Of a DNA stretch of 32,289 bases, positions 22,536-30,194 are shown in pieces (position 1 is the stretch's first letter; each line of letters opens with the position of its first letter). A program made the translations under genes and the position numbers. Source of the DNA: Acetobacteraceae bacterium. GTDB taxonomy: Bacteria; Pseudomonadota; Alphaproteobacteria; Acetobacterales; Acetobacteraceae. The notes under the pieces were generated by a model. It worked only from the letters and a program-made list of their open reading frames with translations. It was not told where the DNA came from and made no database searches. Where the stretch lies: positions 1 through 32,289 of the forward strand of contig DNXO01000091.1 in the NCBI GenBank assembly GCA_003506895.1. Reading direction: 5' to 3'.

Positions 22536-23549
22536 ATGCCCCTCGACCTCGAACGCCGTTTCCCGCGCCGCAACTTGGCCTTCTGGCCGTCGCCCATTCA
22601 TCCACTGCCGCGCCTGTCCAAGGAACTGGGCGTCGAGGTTTGGGCCAAGCGCGACGACATCTCCTCCGGTCTGGCGTTCGGCGGCAACAAGGTGCGCAAG
22701 TTGGAATGGCTGGCGGCGGACGCGCTGAACCAGGGGTGCGACACGCTGGTGTCCATCGGCAACATTCAGTCCAACCACACGCGGCAAGTGGCGGCGGTCG
22801 CGGCGGTGCTCGGCATGAAATGCCGCCTGGTCCAGGAGGAATGGACCAAATGGGAAGACCCCGTTTACGACAAGGTTGGCAATATCCTGCTGTCGCGCCT
22901 GATGGGTGCCGAAACTCTGCTGGAAGGCGAAGGCTACTCGACCGCGGTCAAGGAAACCTGGGAGCGAGCGCTGGAGCAGGTGCGACGGGAAGGCGGCAAG
23001 CCCTACGCGATCCCGGCGGGCGCGTCGGACCACCCGCTCGGTGGACTCGGCTATGCACACTTTGCCGATGAGGTTGCGGCGCAGGAAGAGAAGGAAGGCA
23101 TTTTCTTTGACACGGTCGTGACCGCGACCTGCACCGGCTCCACGCAGGCCGGTATGGTGGTGGGCTTCGGGGAACAAAGCCGCAAGCGGCGGCTGATCGG
23201 CATCGACACGGCCGCCAATGCCGAGATGACGCGGGCAGCGGTGACCAAGATCGCGAAGGCGACCGCCGCGTTGATCGGTATCAACCGGGAGATCCGTGAC
23301 GATGAGATCGAGATCGACGCACGCTTCGCCGGTCCGGACTATGGGTTGCCCGACGAAGCGACCGTGGCGGCGATTCGTATGGCGGCGTCGCTGGAAGCGA
23401 TGCTGACGGATCCGGTTTACGAGGGAAAGTCGATGGCCGGGTTGATCGCCATGGCGCGAAACGGTGAAATCCCGAAGAATTCCAAGGTGCTTTATGTGCA
23501 CCTTGGGGGCGCGCCGGCGCTGAACGCCTATCACAGCGCGTTCGCCTAA
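22536..23549 (+). CDS. acdS: 1-aminocyclopropane-1-carboxylate (ACC) deaminase
   Basis: A 337-residue PLP enzyme of the tryptophan synthase beta superfamily that converts ACC, the plant ethylene precursor, to 2-oxobutyrate and ammonia. The PLP lysine is Lys52 in GLAFGGNKVRKLEW; the catalytic Ser is Ser79 in IQSNHTRQVAAVAA. The residues that separate true ACC deaminase from D-cysteine desulfhydrase are present: Tyr295-Glu296 in TDPVYEGKSM and Leu323 in YVHLGGAPALN. Length is normal. GGAG six bases before the ATG is the ribosome site. It has a divergent acdR and is followed by a Liv-type ABC transporter after a 297-bp gap. ACC is amino-acid-like, so that transporter may feed this enzyme. Confidence 0.9.
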   Translation: MPLDLERRFPRRNLAFWPSPIHPLPRLSKELGVEVWAKRDDISSGLAFGGNKVRKLEWLAADALNQGCDTLVSIGNIQSNHTRQVAAVAAVLGMKCRLVQEEWTKWEDPVYDKVGNILLSRLMGAETLLEGEGYSTAVKETWERALEQVRREGGKPYAIPAGASDHPLGGLGYAHFADEVAAQEEKEGIFFDTVVTATCTGSTQAGMVVGFGEQSRKRRLIGIDTAANAEMTRAAVTKIAKATAALIGINREIRDDEIEIDARFAGPDYGLPDEATVAAIRMAASLEAMLTDPVYEGKSMAGLIAMARNGEIPKNSKVLYVHLGGAPALNAYHSAFA

Positions 23550-23558
23550 CCGGACGGA

Positions 23559-23577
23559 CAGGCGGCCCGTCCGCCTG
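23559..23577 (+). terminator. Hairpin after acdS
   Basis: CAGGCGG, loop CCCGT, CCGCCTG: a perfect 7-bp stem nine bases after the acdS stop. No T-run follows, so factor-independent termination is uncertain. Confidence 0.5.
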
Positions 23578-23650
23578 CTGCCTCGGGGTATTGGCCGGAG
23601 GTCGCGGGGCGGCGTCGTTTGTTCCGTCGTTCGGCCATCGACAGGTTGAA

Positions 23651-23683
23651 GGCGTGGATGGCGGGGCTTCGTCTGCCATGACC
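23651..23683. repeat. REP-like intergenic palindrome
   Basis: GGCGTGGATGGCGGGGCTTC, then GTCTGCCATGACC: closely related to both arms at 30078-30170. It lies in the 297-bp gap between acdS and the substrate-binding protein gene; the rest of the gap holds only G-rich sequence and the ribosome site of the next gene. Confidence 0.6.
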
Positions 23684-23846
23684 AGAAGGACCGGGGCCAA
23701 AAGGACAGGGCCCGGGGGCCGAGAAGGGCGGGGACGGTTGGCCCTTGTTCACCACGCTCGGCCCCCCGTATCGACACGACGCCTTGCGCCCATCGCCCAC
23801 CGGGTTATCGTGCTTTCCAATAAAAAAACCGACCCGAGGAAACACC

Positions 23847-25031
23847 ATGACCATTTCCCGCCGTACGCTGCTCGGCAGCACGACCGCCGCGCTCGCGATG
23901 CCCGCCATCGCCCGTCATGGGCTGGCGGCGGAGCCTATCCGTATCGGTTGGCTGGCCACGTTCACCGGCCCGCTGTCCGCGCCGACGATCGGCTTCGACC
24001 GTGGCGTTCAATACGCCACCGCGCTGATCAACGGCGCCGGGGGCGTGAATGGGCGGATGATCGAGATCGTCTCCCGCGACACGCAGGGGGACCCGACAAA
24101 GGCAGTGAACGCGACGCAGGACGTGATCAGCCGCCAGAAGGTGCATGCGATCTTTGGCCCGGCAAACTCTGGGGAGTTGCTGGCGACGACCCCGATCATG
24201 GCCAAGGCGAAGATGCCCAGTCTGGTGCCGGGCGTGGTGAACAGCCTGATCGATCCGGTGAAGTTTCCGAATGCGTTCCGCGTGACGCCGTCCAATCAGC
24301 AGTGGGATGGCGCGGTGCGGCGGTACTGCAAGGACATCCTGAAGGCAAAGAAGATCGCCATCACCGCCGATGCGACCGGTTACGGAACGTCCGCGCATGA
24401 TGACTCGATGGCCAGCTTCAAGGCGGACGGGTTCGACATCGTCTATGACGGCGTCATCGACCCGGCGCAGCCCGACGTGACGCCGGACCTGTTGCGGGCC
24501 CGGAACGCCGGGGCCGAGGTTCTGGTGTCCTGGACCGTGTCCTCCGGCATGGCCGCGCGGATGATGAACGCCAGGGGCGCGCTGAACTGGGACGTTCCGA
24601 TCGCCGGCCATCCGGCGCTGGGCACCGGCGAAATCGGCAAGCTGGTGAACAAGCCGGAGTATTGGGAGAAGGTCTATCAGGTCGGCTACCGCAATTGCAG
24701 CTATGGCCCCGATGGCAAGCTGCCGAAAGCGAACGCGGATTTCGTCGCGGCGGTGAAGGGCAAGTTCCCGCTGTCGGATACGTCGTTGTGGTGGGTCTGT
24801 TCCGGCGTCGATGCGATCAACCTGATCGCCGAGGCGGTGGCGAAGACCGGTTCGTCCGACTCCGACAAGATCATCGGTCACTGGAACACGCTGACCATGT
24901 GGCCGGGGCTGTATGGGCATTACACGTTTACCCCGACGCAGCATAACGGCTTCCTGGACAGCGACGTGGTGATGTCGAAGGCGAACAGCCAAAAGGACGG
25001 CGCGTTCGATCTGGCCCCCGGCTACGCCTGA
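23847..25031 (+). CDS. Liv-type ABC transporter substrate-binding protein
   Basis: A 394-residue periplasmic binding protein of the branched-chain amino acid/amide type. The N-terminus MTISRRTLLGSTTAALAMPA has twin arginines and a hydrophobic segment ending near GLAAEP, consistent with Tat export. The mature part starts IRIGWLATFTGPLSAPT, then FDRGVQYATALINGAGGVNG and a conserved hinge region (AIFGPANSGELLATTPIMAK). GAGGA six bases upstream of the ATG fixes the start; the upstream ATG at 23745 lies in intergenic sequence and is rejected. It is the first gene of a four-gene transporter operon, with the stop and next start sharing one base. The ligand is probably amino-acid-like but is not defined. 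Confidence 0.9.
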   Translation: MTISRRTLLGSTTAALAMPAIARHGLAAEPIRIGWLATFTGPLSAPTIGFDRGVQYATALINGAGGVNGRMIEIVSRDTQGDPTKAVNATQDVISRQKVHAIFGPANSGELLATTPIMAKAKMPSLVPGVVNSLIDPVKFPNAFRVTPSNQQWDGAVRRYCKDILKAKKIAITADATGYGTSAHDDSMASFKADGFDIVYDGVIDPAQPDVTPDLLRARNAGAEVLVSWTVSSGMAARMMNARGALNWDVPIAGHPALGTGEIGKLVNKPEYWEKVYQVGYRNCSYGPDGKLPKANADFVAAVKGKFPLSDTSLWWVCSGVDAINLIAEAVAKTGSSDSDKIIGHWNTLTMWPGLYGHYTFTPTQHNGFLDSDVVMSKANSQKDGAFDLAPGYA

Positions 25032-25891
25032 TGCTCGCGGCGATCCTGGCGGCCGGCCTTGCGGTCGGCGCCGTGTACGCACTGATCGGCGTGACCTACA
25101 ACATCATGTTCTCAGCCTCGCGGGTGATGAGCTTCACCTCCGGACAGATGGGCATGCTGGGCGGTGTGCTGGGGACGCTGTGCATCAGCCGCCTGGGGCT
25201 GCCGATCATTCCGGGGTTCGTGCTGGCGATGGCGGGGTGCGCGGCGATCGGGGTGGTGACCGAGGTGATCGCGGTGCGGCCGGTGCTGAAGGCGCTGGAC
25301 CAGCATCTGTATGTGCTGTCCACGCTGGGTTTCGCGCTGATGATCCAGACGTTCACCGCGATCGAGTTCAGCACCGAACCACAGCCGTTTCCCCGGTTGA
25401 TCGGAATCGGCGAGGGCGGGCCGTGGGACGAGAAATTCTGGCTGCCGGTGGTGGCGTGCTTCGCCACGATCGGCGGGTTGGAACTGCTGTATCGGCGCAC
25501 TCTGGTGGGGCGCGCATTCCTGGCGATCGCCGAGGATAACTTTGCCGCCCGAGCACTTGGGTTGCCGGAGCGGAATTTGCGGATGGCCAGCTTTGCGTTG
25601 GCTGGTGCGGTCGGCGGGTTGGCTGGGTTCGCCGGCGGCGAGTTGTTGATGGCGTTCTTCGCCAACGGGGCGATGCTGAATTTCTTCGGGTTTGTGCCGG
25701 TTGCCCTGGGCGGATTGGGGAACAACAAGGGGGCGGTGATCGGCGGGCTGGCGCTGGGTGTGTTCCAGCAGGCGGCGAACTTCCTGATGGGGGGCGTTGT
25801 CGCCTCGGTCGCGGTGTTCGCGGTGTTCATTGTCGTGTTGCTGGTGGCGCCGCAGGGGCTGTTTGGCGCGCCCGCGGCCAGGCGGGTCTGA
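25031..25891 (+). CDS. Liv-type ABC transporter permease, LivH-like
   Basis: A 286-residue inner-membrane protein with about eight hydrophobic segments. It opens AAILAAGLAVGAVYALIGVT and contains the family words VMSFTSGQMGMLGG, EDNFAARALGLPERN (cytoplasmic loop contacting the ATPase) and FVPVALGGLGNNKGAVIGG. It forms the translocation pore with the LivM part of the next gene. Start and stop each share one base with neighbouring genes, so translation is coupled. Confidence 0.9.
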   Translation: MLAAILAAGLAVGAVYALIGVTYNIMFSASRVMSFTSGQMGMLGGVLGTLCISRLGLPIIPGFVLAMAGCAAIGVVTEVIAVRPVLKALDQHLYVLSTLGFALMIQTFTAIEFSTEPQPFPRLIGIGEGGPWDEKFWLPVVACFATIGGLELLYRRTLVGRAFLAIAEDNFAARALGLPERNLRMASFALAGAVGGLAGFAGGELLMAFFANGAMLNFFGFVPVALGGLGNNKGAVIGGLALGVFQQAANFLMGGVVASVAVFAVFIVVLLVAPQGLFGAPAARRV

Positions 25892-27624
25892 TGCGCGGAT
25901 TGCTGCCTTACGCGGTTATTCTGGCCGCGGTGCTGGTGCTGCCGTTTGTCGCTAACGACTATTGGGCGGTGATCGGCGCCCGAGCGGCGGTGTATTGGGT
26001 GCTGGTTGCCGGGCTGAATTTGGTTGTTGGATACGGCGGGCAGTTAGCCATCGGCTGGGTCGCGCTGCTGACCCTTGGGTCCTACACCGCCGCGATCCTG
26101 GTTGCTCGGTTCGATCTCAGCCCGTTCCTGGCTTATGGGGCGGGCGGCGTGGTTGGTGCTCTGGCGGGTGTGGTGGTGGGGCTGCCGGCGCTGCGGCTGC
26201 GGACATTCTACTTCGCGATGACGACGCTGGGGTTCGCGACCATCGTCACCCAGGTGGCGCTGTCGTGGCAGAGCGTGACGGGCGGCGGCATCGGCCTGCC
26301 CGGGCCGTCGTTGGAGGCGCCGTTCGACTCGCCCTGGGGCTTCTATCTGCTGACGATGGGGTTTGCCGCGGTGGTGACGTGGATGACCGCGAATGTGGCG
26401 TCCAGCCGGTGGGGACGGTCGCTGGTGGCGATCCGGGATGCCGAGGTGGCGGCGGAGGCGACGGGCATTTCCAAGGCGCGTCTGCTGACGATCGTATTTC
26501 TGTTTGCCGGCTTTACCGCTGGCGTCGCGGGCGGGCTGTTTGGGACCTTGCAGTCCTACATCACGCCGGACGCCTTTACCTTCGACCTTTCGGTGACGTT
26601 CTTCATAGCCATCCTGATTGGTGGACGCGGCTCGATCCTTGGGCCTTTGCTGGGCAACGTGCTGCTGACGCTGCTGCCGGAGTTCGCGGCGCCGTTGGTG
26701 GCCTGGTCCACGTTTCTGTACGCGACGCTGCTGCTGGCGATCGTGCTGCTGATGCCGGGCGGGATCGCCGCTGTGCTGGATTTCCGCAATCGCAAGCCGT
26801 TGGAAAGCCACCGATCCATCGTCCCTCGGCCCGATCGCGTCGCGGCGCTGGTGGATCATGGGCCGGTTCGCGACGACATCATCCTGCGGAACGTGGTGCT
26901 GGCGTTCGGCGGCGTGCGGGCCATCGACGGGCTGGATATCACGATCAAGGCCGGGGCGGTGCATGGGCTGATCGGCCCGAACGGCTCCGGCAAGACCACG
27001 ACGCTGAACGTGATTTCTGGTTATTATGAACCGCAGGAAGGCGAGGCTTTCCTGGGCACCCGCGTGCTGCCGCACGGAAAGCCGCAGGCGCGGTCGGCGA
27101 TGGGGATTGCGCGGACGTTTCAGACGCCTCGGGTGATCGGCGAGGCATCCGTGCTGCAGAACGTCATGATCGGCGCGACCATCGACGGCCGAGCCAGCTT
27201 CATGGAATCGGCGTTGACGTTGCCTCGGCACCGTTCCGATGAGAAGCGGCTGACGGCGCGGGCGATGGATGCGCTGGCGGTGGTGGGATTGGAATCGCTG
27301 GCGCCGGTGCGAGCGGATCGGCTGCAGCACAGCGAATTGCGGTTCGTGGAGATCGCGCGGGCGCTGTGCGGCCGGCCAGCGTTCCTGCTGCTGGATGAAC
27401 CGGCGGCGGGGCTGTCCACCGACGAGATCACGCGGTTGGGCAGCCTGATCAAGGCCGTGGCCGCCGCCGGGACGGGCGTGCTGCTGGTCGAGCATCATGC
27501 CGATCTGATCTTCGATATCTGTGACCAGGTCACGGTGCTGAACCTCGGCAAGGAACTGGCGGCGGGAACGCCGGCCGAAATCCGCTCGCACAAGGAGGTC
27601 GTCAGTGCCTATCTCGGCGCCTGA
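25891..27624 (+). CDS. Fused LivM permease - LivG ATPase of the Liv-type ABC transporter
   Basis: A 577-residue fusion. Residues 1 to about 305 are a LivM-like permease (AVYWVLVAGLNLVVGYGGQL, FYFAMTTLGFATIVTQVALS, SLVAIRDAEVAAEATGISKA as coupling loop, FFIAILIGGRGSILGPLLGN). Residues about 330-577 are a LivG-like ATPase: Walker A GPNGSGKTT (362-370), Walker B FLLLDEPAAG (Asp502), switch His in LLVEHHADLIF. The ABC signature is unusual, reading LQHSELRFVEIARAL where LSGGQ would be expected, so both the conserved Ser and the first Gly are replaced. Fusion of LivM and LivG is known in proteobacteria. It overlaps the livF-like start by 20 nt. Confidence 0.9.
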   Translation: MRGLLPYAVILAAVLVLPFVANDYWAVIGARAAVYWVLVAGLNLVVGYGGQLAIGWVALLTLGSYTAAILVARFDLSPFLAYGAGGVVGALAGVVVGLPALRLRTFYFAMTTLGFATIVTQVALSWQSVTGGGIGLPGPSLEAPFDSPWGFYLLTMGFAAVVTWMTANVASSRWGRSLVAIRDAEVAAEATGISKARLLTIVFLFAGFTAGVAGGLFGTLQSYITPDAFTFDLSVTFFIAILIGGRGSILGPLLGNVLLTLLPEFAAPLVAWSTFLYATLLLAIVLLMPGGIAAVLDFRNRKPLESHRSIVPRPDRVAALVDHGPVRDDIILRNVVLAFGGVRAIDGLDITIKAGAVHGLIGPNGSGKTTTLNVISGYYEPQEGEAFLGTRVLPHGKPQARSAMGIARTFQTPRVIGEASVLQNVMIGATIDGRASFMESALTLPRHRSDEKRLTARAMDALAVVGLESLAPVRADRLQHSELRFVEIARALCGRPAFLLLDEPAAGLSTDEITRLGSLIKAVAAAGTGVLLVEHHADLIFDICDQVTVLNLGKELAAGTPAEIRSHKEVVSAYLGA

Positions 27625-28351
27625 GGCTTTGCTGTCGGTCCGGGGACTGACCGCCGGTTACGGCAAGATCGCCGTGTTGCACGGTGTGGACATCACCATT
27701 CGTGCCGGGGAGGCGGTGGCGCTGCTGGGGCCGAACGGGGCGGGGAAGACGACGCTGCTGCGGGCGGTGTCGGGGCTGCTGCCGTGGAACGGAGCCGCCA
27801 GTTTCGATGGTCAGAGTCTGGCCGGCCTGTCGCCTAGGGAAACGGCGCGGCGGGGCTTGGTACACGTCGTTGAGGGCCACCGCGTGTTCACCCAGTTGTC
27901 GGTGACCGACAATCTGCTGTTGGCGGGCTACGACCTGCCCAGAGGGGAGCGTTCGGCGCGGGTTGACGAGGCGCTTTCCCGGTTTCCGGAAATCGCGGCC
28001 AAGCGGGCGGATCGGGCCGGGGCGCTGTCGGGTGGGCAGCAGCAGATGCTGGCGGTCGCGCAGGGGCTGGTGCGGCGCCCCAGGCTTTTGATGTTGGATG
28101 AACCGTCGGCCGGCCTGTCGCCGGTGTTGGTTGACCGGGTGTTGTCGGTGGCGGCGACATTGCGCTCACGCGGGACGGCGATCCTGCTGGTGGAACAACT
28201 GGTCGAGAAGGCGCTTCGTCTTGCCGACCGTGTGTATGCGATGGCGCAGGGACGGATGGTGCTACAGGCGGCGACGACGGAGCCTGACCTGCCGCATCGG
28301 TTGGAACGGGCGTATTTCGGTCAGGATGTTGCCACGCCACTGCACGGTTAG
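27605..28351 (+). CDS. Liv-type ABC transporter ATPase, LivF-like
   Basis: A 248-residue ATPase. It has Walker A LLGPNGAGKTTLLRAVSGL (about 39-57), a canonical signature ALSGGQQQMLAVAQGL, Walker B LLMLDEPSAGLSP and switch His replaced by Gln in ILLVEQLVEKAL, which is normal for LivF. It opens LLSVRGLTAGYGKIAVLHGV as in the family. It pairs with the LivG domain of the preceding fusion, and its canonical LSGGQ may compensate for the altered signature there. It is the last gene of the transporter operon; no clear terminator follows. Confidence 0.9.
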   Translation: MPISAPEALLSVRGLTAGYGKIAVLHGVDITIRAGEAVALLGPNGAGKTTLLRAVSGLLPWNGAASFDGQSLAGLSPRETARRGLVHVVEGHRVFTQLSVTDNLLLAGYDLPRGERSARVDEALSRFPEIAAKRADRAGALSGGQQQMLAVAQGLVRRPRLLMLDEPSAGLSPVLVDRVLSVAATLRSRGTAILLVEQLVEKALRLADRVYAMAQGRMVLQAATTEPDLPHRLERAYFGQDVATPLHG

Positions 28352-28452
28352 GCGGCGGCGGGGCCTTCTTTGTCGCCACTTGTGTACCGAACCACTTGAC
28401 GCAACCGAACCGACCGGCCATCAGTCCGGGCTCCCTACCTTAAGGGGCGTCC

Positions 28453-29502
28453 ATGAAAGGGTTGCCGATGTCGGAAGGCTTGTCTCGCCGGGCGCTGGGG
28501 CGCTCCGCTGTTGCTGTTGTGGGTACGTTCGGTATCCTGCGCCATGCGCGGGGTGAGGAAGCGTTGAAGATACGCTGTTCGCTGGACACGGCGCCTTCAC
28601 ACGTCCGCAACGTGTCCATCGTGGACTTTCTGACGAAGCTGGAAGCCAAGACCGGCGGCAAGATCACCAGCGAGGTGTTCCACTCCGGCCAGCTCTACGC
28701 CGACCTGAACGTCGCCAAGGCACTGCTGCAAGGGCAGGTCGATATGGCGGCGCCGGGCGCCTGGACCCAGACCGGTATCGTGCCCGACTGCGATTTCTGC
28801 CAGTTGCCGGTGTTCTACGGCCGCCCGATGGAGACGACGCACGCGGCGTCCGACGGCAAGGCCGGCGCGCACATCGTCAGCCAGCTAGAGGGTAAGCTGC
28901 GGGTCAAGGTGCTTGGGCCGTGGCTCGATCTCGGGTTCCAGAACTGGTATACGACGAAGACGCCGCTGCACACGTCCGACGACATCAAGGGCCTGAAGAT
29001 GCGTAGCCCGGGCGGGGCTGGCATTAGCTGGCGCATCAACTTCTTCGGTGGCATCCCCAACACCACAGCCTGGCCGAACGTGCCGCTGGCATTGTCGCAA
29101 GGGACGTTCGACGGGTTCGTGTCCACGAACGAGAGCGTCGCGACCGCCAAGCTTTGGGAAGCTGGCGTGAAGTATTCGTATCAGGATCATCAGTATGTCG
29201 GTCAGTACATGCCGATGATGAGCCAGACGTTCTGGGCGAAGCTCAGCCCGGAACTGCAGAAGACGATGGTTGCGCTTTGGGCGGAGAACATCGCCACCTA
29301 TCGGGCGAACGCGGCCGCCTCGCAGGAACGCGCGCGCAAGACGCTGGCCGATGCCGGCGTGAACTTCGTCGATCCGTCGGCGGAGGTGCTGGACAAGGCG
29401 CGCAAGGGCATGCAGGCGGATCTGGCGACCCTGGTGAAGGATGCCAAGCTGTCGTCCGAAGTCGTCAAATACTCCGAAGAAGCGGCGAACGGTTCCGCCT
29501 GA
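28453..29502 (+). CDS. TRAP transporter substrate-binding protein (DctP family)
   Basis: A 349-residue periplasmic binding protein. The N-terminal SRRALGRSAVAVVGTFGIL resembles a Tat-type signal, with cleavage likely near HARGEE. The mature chain shows DctP features: LKIRCSLDTAPSHVRN, FHSGQLYADLNVAKALLQGQ, DDIKGLKMRSPGG (with the carboxylate-binding Arg expected here) and ALSQGTFDGFVSTNESV. TRAP systems import carboxylates by sodium gradient. AAGGGG five bases before the ATG at 28453 supports this start; the ATG at 28468 is an alternative. It begins the TRAP gene set and lies 101 bp after livF. Confidence 0.9.
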   Translation: MKGLPMSEGLSRRALGRSAVAVVGTFGILRHARGEEALKIRCSLDTAPSHVRNVSIVDFLTKLEAKTGGKITSEVFHSGQLYADLNVAKALLQGQVDMAAPGAWTQTGIVPDCDFCQLPVFYGRPMETTHAASDGKAGAHIVSQLEGKLRVKVLGPWLDLGFQNWYTTKTPLHTSDDIKGLKMRSPGGAGISWRINFFGGIPNTTAWPNVPLALSQGTFDGFVSTNESVATAKLWEAGVKYSYQDHQYVGQYMPMMSQTFWAKLSPELQKTMVALWAENIATYRANAAASQERARKTLADAGVNFVDPSAEVLDKARKGMQADLATLVKDAKLSSEVVKYSEEAANGSA

Positions 29503-29504
29503 TC

Positions 29505-30065
29505 ATGGCCGCTGTTCGCCCCGATACGATCTGGGACACGATCGAACGTACGCTGGTCGGCCTGCTTGGCGCGCTTGCCATGGTGGTCGGTCTTGTTCAG
29601 GTCCTAGGACGATACTTCTTTCCCGCGCTCGCGATTTCCTGGGCCGAGGAGGTGATCGTCTATCTGGTCGTATGGGGCGTGATGATCATCTCCAGCCAAT
29701 TGGTGCGCACAGACGGACATGTGCGCCCCGATCTGGTGCTGCGGCTGGTGCCGCCAGGGGGGCAGCGCTGGCTGGAGGCGTTCAACTGCGTCGTCGCGCT
29801 GGTCTTTTGCTTCGGCATGGTCTGGTACGGGTGGGAGATCGTCGATACCTCCTTGCTGCTGGATGAGCGTAGTTCCAGCGGGCTGCAGTTTCCGATGTGG
29901 ATCTACTACGCGTCGCTGCCCGCTGGCGGTGTGCTGATGACGGTGCGGTATCTGATCAGGCTGTATCGTTACCTGTTCAGGTTCGACCCGAAGACGATGT
30001 CCGTCGGGCATCATATCCCGGACCATGAGTTGCCCGTGAATCTCACCAACCTGGGCGGTCATTAG
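29505..30065 (+). CDS. TRAP transporter small permease (DctQ family)
   Basis: A 186-residue protein with four hydrophobic segments (GLLGALAMVVGLVQVLGRYF; VIVYLVVWGVMIISSQLV; AFNCVVALVFCFGMVWYGW; YYASLPAGGVLMTVRYLI), the DctQ layout. RTDGHVRPDL between helices 2 and 3 is a common family segment. The ATG at 29505 follows the dctP stop by two bases. The frame stays open upstream inside dctP, but that part is a shadow. It scaffolds the large permease. Confidence 0.88.
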   Translation: MAAVRPDTIWDTIERTLVGLLGALAMVVGLVQVLGRYFFPALAISWAEEVIVYLVVWGVMIISSQLVRTDGHVRPDLVLRLVPPGGQRWLEAFNCVVALVFCFGMVWYGWEIVDTSLLLDERSSSGLQFPMWIYYASLPAGGVLMTVRYLIRLYRYLFRFDPKTMSVGHHIPDHELPVNLTNLGGH

Positions 30066-30077
30066 ATGACGCCTCGT

Positions 30078-30170
30078 ACCGTCATGGCAGGCGAAGGCCC
30101 GCCATCCGCGCCTTGTTATATTCATCCGGGTCGAGGGCGTGGATGGCGGGCCGTCGCCCGCCGTGACGGT
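30078..30170. repeat. Paired REP-like elements forming a large inverted repeat
   Basis: A 35-base unit at 30078-30112 is repeated inverted at 30136-30170 with about four mismatches, around a 23-base centre. Each arm itself contains a small palindrome (ATGGCAGGC...GCCCGCCAT type). It sits in the 129-bp gap between the two TRAP permease genes and could form a very stable RNA hairpin that tunes the expression of the second gene. Confidence 0.7.
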
Positions 30171-30194
30171 GCCGTTGGCGGAGGTTACTGATCC

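Noticed and set aside
26044..27591. Minus-strand open frame of 515 codons opposite the LivM-LivG fusion
   Set aside because: Arg/Gln/His-rich shadow of a gene with clear permease and ATPase motifs.
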